Shown piece by piece: positions 50,691 through 59,366 of a stretch of 64,000 bases of DNA. Each line of letters starts with the position of its first letter. Position 1 is the first letter of the stretch. The stretch is from assembly GCA_000431795.1 (NCBI GenBank), contig FR887368.1, positions 26,250 to 90,249 on the forward strand, written 5' to 3'. The notes under the pieces were generated by a model. It made no database searches, was not told the DNA's origin, and was given only the letters and a program-made list of their open reading frames with translations. The position numbers and the translations under genes are program-made. Source of the DNA: Clostridium sp. CAG:302. GTDB taxonomy: Bacteria > Bacillota_I > Bacilli_A > RF39 > UBA660.

Positions 50691-52290
50691 ATACATTAAT
50701 ACTACGATATTCTTTAATACCCTTATTCATAAGAATATAATATAAAATAATAGTTACTAAAATAATAATAAGTACATGCGTGCTAAGTAATAAATAGATA
50801 TTTAACTTATCATATAAAGCAAAGATACCAATTACTGAGATAATTATAATACCCATATTAATAAATACCGCTACCATACTACTCATACTCTGTTTTACTA
50901 CTTCCGTATCATTTGAAGCATTCATCTTAGGATATTTCAAATTAATAACTAATCCTAAGATACTAGATAAAGTAATAGTACTAATACTCATACTAAATAT
51001 TAATAATATATAAATAATATTAACTTTAAATACTATAAAGAATATTAATTCAGATATAATAACAAAAGGTAATTCTATAATATATGGATAAATTATCTTA
51101 GACTTTAAAATATCTTTTTCACTAATAGGCAAACTCTTCGTAATATTTATCGTCTTACCTTCTAGTGATATTGATGAAGATGTTATCAAAGTCATCAAAC
51201 ATGAGAATAATACTAAGATATAATAAATAACTGGCATTGAAATATCTATACTTAACTTCTCATTACTAAGTAACATCTCTATAATACTATTTCCTTTAAT
51301 ACATAAAAGTACTGTTAATACTAGTATTAAAAGTAAACCAAATATGGTATTAAACATATATACTGGTGAAGAGAAATATCTCTTTAGTTCCTTCATAGTT
51401 AAAGCCTTAATAGGACCATTCTTTTTATATACTTCTTTTTTATTTTTACTTTTTCTTACTATACTCTCTTTAGAATTTGATATTATTTTAAAGTAATATT
51501 TACCTCCTATCAAAACAAAGAGTATAAATGGAATAATATTTATTAATAATAATTTTATAAATACTATGATATTAAACTTATCTATTAATGTAGTATAGGC
51601 TCCTACTGGGTAATATATTCTTGTTAACATATCATTAATACTTGAGGCTTTGCCTGCTATATCTTCTATAAAATTATTTAAATTAAAACTTAAGAAAAAG
51701 ATACCCATAAAGATAATACTAGATAGTATTGTTTGAATTATCTTCTTTGATTTAAATTTACTTGATACCAGTTTAACCAAATAACCTAAGATACTAGATA
51801 TAACTGTAGGTATAATTGGTATTAGTATAGTCATAATAAAAGATATTATATAAAAACTTATACTAGGATGTTCAAAGTAGATATAGATTACAAAAGCTGG
51901 TAATAAGAACATTAAGTTATATATATACTGAAATAGTATTAATTTAAATATTCTAACAAATAGTATTTGACTTCTTTTTATTGGCAAGGAAAATAATAAG
52001 TCATTATCTTTACATTCAAATAGTATTCCTTGTGATTTATAGATACCTTCAATTATCGTTATAATACTAACCATAAAGATAAATAAACTAAGCATTACAT
52101 AAGTTAAACCTATTTCATGTAAGGGCTTACCTATCACATAGGCATAATAACCTATTGAGTAAGCTACTACTAAGAAAAGAAATACTGGTAATAATATCTT
52201 CTTTTTAGTACTAGCATTCTTACCCGCAGAATACTTAAACATATTCATATCTTCAGTAAGAACAGCTTTTAATAGTGATAGTGTTTTCAT
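50689..52290 (-). CDS. Large ABC exporter permease
   Basis: 533 residues, about twelve to fourteen membrane helices in two halves, with a cytoplasmic loop NDLLFSLPIKRSQILFVR near 95-112 and a matching ITKSLPISEKDILKSKIIYP in the second half, indicating internal duplication. Such fused permeases (YthQ/EcsB-like) work with one ATPase. The start overlaps the ATPase stop by one base. Confidence 0.8.
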   Translation of the reverse strand: MKTLSLLKAVLTEDMNMFKYSAGKNASTKKKILLPVFLFLVVAYSIGYYAYVIGKPLHEIGLTYVMLSLFIFMVSIITIIEGIYKSQGILFECKDNDLLFSLPIKRSQILFVRIFKLILFQYIYNLMFLLPAFVIYIYFEHPSISFYIISFIMTILIPIIPTVISSILGYLVKLVSSKFKSKKIIQTILSSIIFMGIFFLSFNLNNFIEDIAGKASSINDMLTRIYYPVGAYTTLIDKFNIIVFIKLLLINIIPFILFVLIGGKYYFKIISNSKESIVRKSKNKKEVYKKNGPIKALTMKELKRYFSSPVYMFNTIFGLLLILVLTVLLCIKGNSIIEMLLSNEKLSIDISMPVIYYILVLFSCLMTLITSSSISLEGKTINITKSLPISEKDILKSKIIYPYIIELPFVIISELIFFIVFKVNIIYILLIFSMSISTITLSSILGLVINLKYPKMNASNDTEVVKQSMSSMVAVFINMGIIIISVIGIFALYDKLNIYLLLSTHVLIIILVTIILYYILMNKGIKEYRSINV

Positions 52291-53000
52291 TATTTTTCAC
52301 CTAGTTCTAAGAAGACCTGCTCTAATGATTCATCACCTTTGATATCTTTCATCTTACCTACTTTAACAATAGTTCCATCTTTAATAATAGCTACTCTATC
52401 ACATAGTTTTTCTGCTACATCAAGAATATGAGTAGAGAAAAATATTGTCTTACCATTCTTAGTCATATCCCTCATTATTTCTTTCATGTCATAGACAGCT
52501 TTAGGATCTAAGCCAACGAATGGTTCATCCATTATTAGTACTTTAGGATTATGAGCTAAAGCAGCGATTAAAGCAACCTTTTGTTTCATACCATGAGAAA
52601 AACTTGATATATCATCATTCAATTTATCTTCTATCTCAAACATTTTAGCATACTTTAGCGTATTTTCACTTCTTATATTCTCTGGTACTTCATACATATC
52701 ACATATAAAATTAATAAAATCAATTGCTTTCATATTTTCATATAAATCAGGATTATCTGGTACATAAGCCATTATTTTCTTGCATTCTAGAGGTTCTTCT
52801 TTAATACTTTTATTATCTATTAAAATATCCCCTTCTTCAAAATCTAGAATACCCATAATACTCTTTATCATCGTCGTTTTACCTGCGCCATTATGACCTA
52901 TAAAAGCAAATATCTCACCACTTTCTATTTTAAAACTAACATTCTTTAATACTTTCTTTTTACCATTATAAGTCTTACTTACATTTTTTATTTCTATCAT
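52290..53000 (-). CDS. ABC transporter ATPase
   Basis: 236 residues. Walker A GHNGAGKTTMI, signature SSFSHGMKQKVAL, Walker B VLIMDEPFVGLD and FSTHILDVAE are complete. EcsA/YthP-like short ATPase. With its permease it sits between DUF4097/LiaF-like and VanRS-like genes, consistent with an envelope-stress exporter. Confidence 0.9.
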   Translation of the reverse strand: MIEIKNVSKTYNGKKKVLKNVSFKIESGEIFAFIGHNGAGKTTMIKSIMGILDFEEGDILIDNKSIKEEPLECKKIMAYVPDNPDLYENMKAIDFINFICDMYEVPENIRSENTLKYAKMFEIEDKLNDDISSFSHGMKQKVALIAALAHNPKVLIMDEPFVGLDPKAVYDMKEIMRDMTKNGKTIFFSTHILDVAEKLCDRVAIIKDGTIVKVGKMKDIKGDESLEQVFLELGEK

Positions 53001-53070
53001 AAATCCTCCATATCACTTACATAGTATATCAAATTATTTATTATAAAACTTTAATATTTTCTTAAGATTA

Positions 53071-53880
53071 TTATTTTTTAAACTTAACTACTATCTCTCC
53101 TATACCACCATCTAATTTAATAGTATTAGTGCCATTACCAAGAGTACTATTATCTCCTACCTCTATATCATTAATAGTTACTTTACCAATACCTTTATTC
53201 ACTTCAAATCTATAATTATCAAAAGTATTTAATAGATTTAAAGATAACTTACCTACTCCTGAAGAGATACTACTATTACCTGTAATATTTGAAGTAATTT
53301 TAACTTCTCCTACTCCAATATCTAAATCTAAATCATTAATACTACCATTATTAATAGTAAAAGTACCTGCTCCTGTATCTATATCTGCTCTCTTTGAATA
53401 AAGATTATTAATTAAAGTAGTACCCGTTCCTAAATCAATATCTAACTTCTCAGTATTAATACTATCTATATTTAAATTACCTGCTCCTGTATTAATATCA
53501 ATTTCATTTAAGTTAGTATCAGGTATAGTAATAATAAGTTCACTCTTTAACTTACTATTAGTAAGATGATAGCCTTCTTCTTTTATTTTTAATTCATTAT
53601 TATCTATTTTATATTTAATATGTTTGTTATTAGTTTCTATTATAAAACTATTTCCAGGCTTAATAACTAAATTACTAGAATTAACATCTATATCTAAATA
53701 CTTAATATTCTCGGTACTTTGATTCAATAATATACTAGTATTTTCTTCAATAACATTATCTTTACTGAACATACTAGTAAAAGCATATAATCCTCCTACT
53801 ATAGAGAAGAATATTGTAAAAGTTAAAAATAAACCAAAAGCAACTGCTAGAGACTTAATAATTCTTTGTCCTGTGCTCAT
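53071..53880 (-). CDS. Membrane-anchored DUF4097 beta-strand-repeat protein
   Basis: 269 residues. A membrane helix (about 10-35) is followed by a repetitive beta-helix-like domain: LDIDVNSSNLVIKPG, IDINTGAGNLNIDSI, LDIDLGTGTTLINNL, ADIDTGAGTFTINNG, LDLDIGVGEVKITS. DUF4097/LiaG proteins of this kind are found with LiaF and stress kinases. Starts 4 bp within the LiaF-like stop. Confidence 0.85.
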   Translation of the reverse strand: MSTGQRIIKSLAVAFGLFLTFTIFFSIVGGLYAFTSMFSKDNVIEENTSILLNQSTENIKYLDIDVNSSNLVIKPGNSFIIETNNKHIKYKIDNNELKIKEEGYHLTNSKLKSELIITIPDTNLNEIDINTGAGNLNIDSINTEKLDIDLGTGTTLINNLYSKRADIDTGAGTFTINNGSINDLDLDIGVGEVKITSNITGNSSISSGVGKLSLNLLNTFDNYRFEVNKGIGKVTINDIEVGDNSTLGNGTNTIKLDGGIGEIVVKFKK

Positions 53881-54557
53881 TTAATATCTACCCCACCAAA
53901 CAAACAACTAGCATTTACATAGATAGTATATTTCTTATCTTCATTATTTTTCTTTTTATTATTTACTCCACCAAAGATAGAATTAGATTTAATTTTAATA
54001 TTAACATCATCAGGTACAATAATATCTATACCACCAAAGACACTACTAGCATTAATAACAACATCTTCTTTAATTTTAGCCTCTCTCAAATCACAAGTAA
54101 TACTACCAAAGACACTATTTAAAGTAGCTCCTTTAAATTCTTCATTAGGAAAATCAATTCTTTGTCCTGAGAATGTAGCACAGTATTCATTATTTTTTGT
54201 ATTCTTATTATTTAATTTCTTTATTTCATTATTAATCTTACTATTGAAAGTATTTTTAAATATTAAAGATAAACCTATTATAACAATTATACTAGGTAAT
54301 AATAACTTCCATATTAAATTAAAATCTATAATATTTTGCATTCCAAGTAATAGAATAACTCCTACTAAAAGACCAATGATATTGCCTGTTTTATCTTTAT
54401 TAGTAAATAAGCCTATAAAACATGGTACAATAATAACTAAAGTCCACCATCCATCAAAAAAGATATCTATATCAGTAATACCTATAGTATTAAGTCCAAT
54501 AATAACTCCAATTATAACCAAAATAATTCCCCATAAAATATTTTTTATATTATTCAT
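53877..54557 (-). CDS. LiaF-like membrane protein with toast-rack domain
   Basis: 226 residues: about four N-terminal membrane helices (NILWGIILVIIGVIIGLN, WWTLVIIVPCFIGLF, ...) and a C-terminal beta domain with repeated 'SVFGG' turns (NSVFGSITCDLREAKI, ASSVFGGIDIIVP, NSIFGGVN, SCLFGGVDIK). This is the LiaI-LiaF/DUF2154-type architecture that restrains an envelope-stress kinase. First gene of the group 54557-48707. Confidence 0.88.
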   Translation of the reverse strand: MNNIKNILWGIILVIIGVIIGLNTIGITDIDIFFDGWWTLVIIVPCFIGLFTNKDKTGNIIGLLVGVILLLGMQNIIDFNLIWKLLLPSIIVIIGLSLIFKNTFNSKINNEIKKLNNKNTKNNEYCATFSGQRIDFPNEEFKGATLNSVFGSITCDLREAKIKEDVVINASSVFGGIDIIVPDDVNIKIKSNSIFGGVNNKKKNNEDKKYTIYVNASCLFGGVDIK

Positions 54558-54588
54558 TTCTATCTCTCCAATCTTTATATTATTTATG

Positions 54589-54644
54589 CACTCTATAGTT
54601 TGTAATCTATAGAGTGTTAACTTAAGCCATAAGTCTTAAGTTAA
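54589..54644. repeat. Hairpin cluster between ruvA and the LiaF-like gene
   Basis: CACTCTATAG/CTATAGAGTG around TTTGTAAT (54589-54616) and TTAACTTAAG/CTTAAGTTAA around CCATAAGT (54617-54644), both perfect 10-bp stems, directly abutting. A smaller ATGC/GCAT stem follows. Confidence 0.8.
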
Positions 54645-54687
54645 TATGCTAAACGCATCTATCATATAGAAGCCGAATCTATATATC

Positions 54688-54709
54688 AAAAAGAAACTAC
54701 TTAAGTAGT
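54688..54709 (-). terminator. ruvA terminator
   Basis: Palindrome ACTACTTAAGTAGT (54696-54709) overlapping the stop codon, then TTCTTTTT on the minus strand. Confidence 0.65.
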
Positions 54710-55257
54710 AACTTAAGAGCTTCTTTTATTTGTTCTTCTAATTTAAGTTCTGGATTTACTTTGCCAACTATCTTCTTAACATCAGCTTGTTTATAACCAA
54801 GTCCAAGTAGAGCCTCAGTAAGTTCATTAGAATGATCTTCTCTCTTAAATAGACCTGTATTAATAACATTAAGTTTACCTTTTAAGTCAAGAATAACTTG
54901 TCTAGCAACTTTATCACCAATCTTAGGAAACTTCTTTAGATAATTAATATTTTCTGTTTCTATGGCTTCTTCAATCATAGTAATAGAACCGGTGGCAAGC
55001 ATAGGAAGAGCCATTTTAGGACCAAGTCCTTTGACAGATATTAATTTTAAAAATAATTCTTTTTCTTCTTTGGTTTTAAATCCATATAAAGAATATTCAT
55101 CTTCAGCTACTTTAGTATAAGTATATATAGTATAATTTTTACCTATCATAAAACCATAAGGATTAGGTACATATATTAAGTATCCAATACCATTATTATC
55201 AATAATAACATAACTAGGTTCTATTTCTTTTATTTCCCCGCTGATATATCCATACAT
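54697..55257 (-). CDS. ruvA: Holliday junction DNA helicase subunit RuvA
   Basis: 186 residues: OB-fold domain (MYGYISGEIKEIEPSYVIID), tandem HhH (FLKLISVKGLGPKMALPML and FPKIGDKVARQVILDLKGKL) and the C-terminal RuvB-binding helix bundle (TEALLGLGYKQADVKKIV). One base after ddl. ruvB does not follow; the gene ends in a terminator. Confidence 0.95.
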   Translation of the reverse strand: MYGYISGEIKEIEPSYVIIDNNGIGYLIYVPNPYGFMIGKNYTIYTYTKVAEDEYSLYGFKTKEEKELFLKLISVKGLGPKMALPMLATGSITMIEEAIETENINYLKKFPKIGDKVARQVILDLKGKLNVINTGLFKREDHSNELTEALLGLGYKQADVKKIVGKVNPELKLEEQIKEALKLLLK

Positions 55258-55258
55258 A

Positions 55259-56407
55259 TTATTTCATTTCCTTTATATCTTTAGTAGTTACTTTATTAAA
55301 TAAATTATCCTCTATATCTTTTACCATATCATTCTCTTTATGAATTTTATCTATTGCTTCTTTAATCATAATACCAAGTAATTCTCTGTAATCAATATTT
55401 TTATCATCAAATAGATGATGTGAAAAGAAATTGGGAATGGTATTAACTTCATTTACATATAATTTTTTCTTCTTATTATCATATACATAATCTATTCTTG
55501 CTACTCCAGATAAAGCAAGTACTTTATAAGTCTTTTTACTAGTTTTTTCTATCTCTTCAGTTAAAGTCTTAGAAATATCCGCTGGAAAGATTCTTTTGAA
55601 AGTATCATCTTCATTATCTTTACGATATTTATCATAATAGTTACATGGTTCATCTTTAATAATTTCTTCAATTACACTACCAATAAGTTTACCTTTACTA
55701 AGTAGTACTGCCATATTAAATTCTCTTCTGTCAGCAATATACTCTTCTACTAGAACTCTCTCATCATTCTTCATTGCTTTTTCTATTGATGACTCTAATT
55801 CTTCTTTTCTATTAACTATCTCAATACCAATACCACTACCAAGTCGTGCTGGTTTAATAATAAGTGGATACGATAATTCTTCTATCTTCTTAAATATATC
55901 TTCCTTATCTAATTTATAATCACTGTCAGAAAAATAAACATAATCTACTACCGGGATATCATTACCATTAAGTACTTCTTTGGTAAATACCTTATCTTGA
56001 CATAAACTTGAAGAATAAATATCACTACCTACTATAGGGATACCAAGTGTTTCTAAATATCCAACAATGCTACCATCTTCAGTATATTTACCATGTACCA
56101 TTGGAAAAGCAAGATGTATTTCTTTATATACTCTTTTAATTAATCCTGTAGTTTGAAGTATGAATTTACCATTCTTATTAATAAGATTAACTTTTGTAGC
56201 ATATCTATCTATTAATCTAAAATCTTTATAGCTATCAATATATCTTAACATACCACCACTATAAAAAGTTAAATCTTTTGTAATATAGATTGGTACTACT
56301 TCATATCTTTCTTTATCTATATTATCCATTGCTTGAATAGCCGTTAGTACAGATAGATCATGTTCTAAACTTCTTCCTCCAAATATTACTCCAATACTTA
56401 ATTTCAT
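55259..56407 (-). CDS. ddl: D-alanine--D-alanine ligase
   Basis: 382 residues. IGVIFGGRSLEHDLSVLTA (N-terminal Ser/Glu-His loop), FPMVHGKYTEDGSIVGYLE, KPARLGSGIG (ATP grasp), the omega loop NYYDKY with Tyr as in D-Ala-D-Ala-specific enzymes (no His as in VanA), and VNEVNTIPNF metal ligands. Predicted to make the normal dipeptide, so the VanRS-like pair is not part of a D-lactate resistance operon here. Confidence 0.95.
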   Translation of the reverse strand: MKLSIGVIFGGRSLEHDLSVLTAIQAMDNIDKERYEVVPIYITKDLTFYSGGMLRYIDSYKDFRLIDRYATKVNLINKNGKFILQTTGLIKRVYKEIHLAFPMVHGKYTEDGSIVGYLETLGIPIVGSDIYSSSLCQDKVFTKEVLNGNDIPVVDYVYFSDSDYKLDKEDIFKKIEELSYPLIIKPARLGSGIGIEIVNRKEELESSIEKAMKNDERVLVEEYIADRREFNMAVLLSKGKLIGSVIEEIIKDEPCNYYDKYRKDNEDDTFKRIFPADISKTLTEEIEKTSKKTYKVLALSGVARIDYVYDNKKKKLYVNEVNTIPNFFSHHLFDDKNIDYRELLGIMIKEAIDKIHKENDMVKDIEDNLFNKVTTKDIKEMK

Positions 56408-56527
56408 CTTAACACCTCTTACCTATATTATATAATAGTTTTTTCTATTTTTAAAGTAAAATTAATAAACTTGACATTTATAAAGTAAAGTAACGAAAAG
56501 AGAAACCATTATTAGTTTCTCTTAAGG

Positions 56528-57508
56528 TTAATCACTAACTAGTCCTTTACCTACTTTTTTATCTCCTAGATAAAGTTCATATCTATCCCCATCATTTCTT
56601 TCTATATCTTCTTCTGCCTCAAAGACAACCATAGAATTATCTCCCGGAAAAACCTGGGTAGTGCTTTCTAAACTAAATATTCTAACATTATAAGTCTTGT
56701 CATTTATAACCATTTTATACTTATAATTAACTGATACTACTTTATCTAAGCCACCTTCTTCTTTAACGTAAAAGTAATTTTGTGCATATACTCTTTTTCC
56801 ACTAGAAGATGAAGCAGTAGATTCTATTTTGTTTAATGAATTATCCGCAAGTTTGCTATTAGTACTTAGACTTGCATATATCTCATCAACATTTAAATCA
56901 CTAATTTGTATACCATTATTCTCTTCATTTAAAGTCTTTATCATATATTCTTTCATGTCTTCTTTAGATATATTTTCAATTTCAGTATTTTCTATTTTTG
57001 AAATATATTCTTTAAAAACCTTATCTAATAATGAGTTAATATACGCTGTACCATCTAATGATTCATCATCTTTATAATTTAGAATAAAGTCAACTGGTGA
57101 AGTAATTTTAAAAGTTAAACTACCATTAGCAAATATTTCGGATTCACCTATTCTACTATCAACAAAATTATTACTTTGAGCTACCCATCTATAATCAGTA
57201 TATCCTCCTACTTTTAAGAAATATATATCACTATTTCTTGCTTTGTCATCCCATTCTTGTTCATACACACCTGCTGAAGTAAATACATTAATAGGTTCTT
57301 TCTCATTCATTATTAAAACAGCTTGATCAATGTTAACATAAACTTTTACCATATTTGTATTTTCATTAACCTTAGTTTTATATATGATATCATCACCATC
57401 ATATCTAACACTTACATCCTTATTTTCTTCAGTTTTCTTACCAAAACTACATCCTGTAAATAATACTAACATTATCATAATTAGTACTACAAAAAATTTC
57501 TTTTTCAT
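56528..57508 (-). CDS. Lipoprotein with SPFH/virion-core-like features
   Basis: 326 residues. The signal peptide MKKKFFVVLIMIMLVLFTGC ends in the lipobox FTGC (Cys20). The strand pattern VNIDQAVLIMNEKEPINVFTSAGVYEQEW and a helical section with LLDKVFKEYISKIENTE and SASSSSGKRVYAQ (approximate) recall SPFH-domain proteins, but this is weak. Own terminator region follows. Function unknown. Confidence 0.55.
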   Translation of the reverse strand: MKKKFFVVLIMIMLVLFTGCSFGKKTEENKDVSVRYDGDDIIYKTKVNENTNMVKVYVNIDQAVLIMNEKEPINVFTSAGVYEQEWDDKARNSDIYFLKVGGYTDYRWVAQSNNFVDSRIGESEIFANGSLTFKITSPVDFILNYKDDESLDGTAYINSLLDKVFKEYISKIENTEIENISKEDMKEYMIKTLNEENNGIQISDLNVDEIYASLSTNSKLADNSLNKIESTASSSSGKRVYAQNYFYVKEEGGLDKVVSVNYKYKMVINDKTYNVRIFSLESTTQVFPGDNSMVVFEAEEDIERNDGDRYELYLGDKKVGKGLVSD

Positions 57509-57599
57509 TTTTTCCTCCTCTAAATATTTAACAATATAATTATATCAAAAATTTAATATAAATGCCAGTCTTTTAAAATAAAAAGAACTATTATTAGTT

Positions 57600-57935
57600 C
57601 TATATGCTAACTTTATCTGTAACATAATCTTCAATTAATGAAGAAGATGCAAGTAGAGTATTATTAAAATCCTTTAGTTTAGATAAATATTCTTGATAAT
57701 CTTTATTATTATTTAAAATTTTTTCTTTTTCTTTAATCAACTTATCTAATTCTAAATATCTATCATCATTCTTATATTCTAAGTTAACTGCTTCTTTTTG
57801 AAGTTTTTTTATTTCCTCAATTAAGTCTATTACTTCTTTATTACTTTCTAAAGTGTTAACTATTAATTTATATTCTTTATATTCATTAGAATTATTTATG
57901 GAATTAAATAATTCCTCAATACTACTTTCAATCAC
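57600..57935 (-). CDS. YlbF/YmcA-family protein
   Basis: 111 residues, all helical: a com_YlbF domain with VIDLIEEIKKLQKEAVNLEY and YQEYLSKLKDFNNTLL. In Bacillus YmcA and YlbF form a complex with YaaT that guides RNase Y mRNA processing. ymcA lies next to miaB (ymcB) there, as it does here (4-bp overlap), which supports the assignment to YmcA. The partners are not in the window. Confidence 0.8.
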   Translation of the reverse strand: MIESSIEELFNSINNSNEYKEYKLIVNTLESNKEVIDLIEEIKKLQKEAVNLEYKNDDRYLELDKLIKEKEKILNNNKDYQEYLSKLKDFNNTLLASSSLIEDYVTDKVSI

Positions 57936-59350
57936 TTCTTAATTACCCCTTCCATAGACCAAGTTTTAATATCTGTAATAACAACATCTACTATTTCACC
58001 AAGGTATTTGGGATCACAGTCTACATTTACAAGTTTCATTGTATCTGTATACCCCATCATCTTACCACCTTTATCTGATGGTCCTTCAATTAAAACTTTG
58101 ACTACTTTATTCAAATATTTATTATTTGCTTCTTTTGCATATTTATTTACAAGTTCATTTAATCTTTGTAATCTTTTTTCTTTTTCTTCTAGAGAAACAC
58201 TATCTTTTATTTTAGCAGCGGGTGTTCCTTCTCTTGGAGAATATATAAAAGTATAGGCTAAATCATACTTAAGTTCATTATATACTTTTAATGTTTCTTC
58301 AAAATCTTCTTCAGTTTCATTAGGAAAACCTACTATTATGTCAGTAGTGATACTAACATTATCTATCTTATTTTTTAATTTATAAAATAACTCTTTATAT
58401 TCATCTATTGTATATCTTCTATTCATCTTCTTTAATATACTATCAGAGCCGCTTTGAATAGGTAAATGAATATATGGCATAATATTATCATACTTAGCGA
58501 TAACATCAATCATCTCATCAGTAAAATCCCAAGGATGTGAAGTAACAAATCTAATTCTATCTATTCCAATCTTTGAGGTATCACGAAGTAAATCTGCCAT
58601 TGTATAATTTATATCTAGATCTTTACCATAGGCATTAACATTCTGACCTAGTAAAGTAACTTCTTTATAACCATTATTTTTAAGTTCTTCTACTTCTTTT
58701 AAAATATCCTTAGGTAATCTACTTCTTTGTTTACCTCTAGTATAGGGAACTATACAATATGAACAAAACTTATCACATCCATACTGAATATTAACCCATG
58801 CTTTTACCTTAGAATCCCTCTTCGTAGGAATATCTTCAATAACATCACCCTCTATAGAATATACACATATTTCTTGCTTATTATCTTCAAGTACTTTAGA
58901 AATATATACTGGTAATTCATAAAAGTTATGTGTACCAAGGACTATATCTATCCAAGGATATTTATCTCTTATCATTTTGGCAATTGACTCTTCTTGTGCC
59001 ATACAACCGCATACTACTGTGATTAAATCTTTATTAGTTTCCTTTAAATGTTTAATTCTACCTAGAATACCAATTACTTTATTATGAGCATTTTCTCTGA
59101 TAGCACAAGTATTAAGTATTACAATATTAGTTTTTTCATAATTTTCTATTCTTGTATATCCCATATCTTCCATAATACCCGCAATGTTCTCACTATCATG
59201 AACATTCATTTGACATCCATAAGTAAGAAGTGCATAGCTTTTACCATTACCAATATTTTTAACATTCTCAGGTACTTTATATTCATCATATAAAATATTT
59301 ACTTTATCTTTAGTTCTCTTTCTTGCCTCATTTAAATCTGGCATATTCAT
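57932..59350 (-). CDS. miaB: tRNA-2-methylthio-N6-dimethylallyladenosine synthase MiaB
   Basis: 472 residues from the ATG at 59350. The N-terminal methylthiotransferase domain (YALLTYGCQMNVHDSENI, CAIRENA, CGCMAQE) supplies one cluster; the radical-SAM motif is CDKFCSYCIVPYTRG; a TRAM domain closes the protein (VLIEGPSDKG...GYTDTMKLV). Modifies A37 of tRNAs reading U-starting codons. Confidence 0.95.
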   Translation of the reverse strand: MNMPDLNEARKRTKDKVNILYDEYKVPENVKNIGNGKSYALLTYGCQMNVHDSENIAGIMEDMGYTRIENYEKTNIVILNTCAIRENAHNKVIGILGRIKHLKETNKDLITVVCGCMAQEESIAKMIRDKYPWIDIVLGTHNFYELPVYISKVLEDNKQEICVYSIEGDVIEDIPTKRDSKVKAWVNIQYGCDKFCSYCIVPYTRGKQRSRLPKDILKEVEELKNNGYKEVTLLGQNVNAYGKDLDINYTMADLLRDTSKIGIDRIRFVTSHPWDFTDEMIDVIAKYDNIMPYIHLPIQSGSDSILKKMNRRYTIDEYKELFYKLKNKIDNVSITTDIIVGFPNETEEDFEETLKVYNELKYDLAYTFIYSPREGTPAAKIKDSVSLEEKEKRLQRLNELVNKYAKEANNKYLNKVVKVLIEGPSDKGGKMMGYTDTMKLVNVDCDPKYLGEIVDVVITDIKTWSMEGVIKK

Positions 59351-59366
59351 AAATATCAACTTCTTT

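Noticed and set aside
48707..56407. Vancomycin-resistance operon
   Set aside because: A VanRS-like pair and ddl are present, but there is no vanH, vanX or D-lactate-type ligase, and the ligase omega loop has the D-Ala-specific Tyr.
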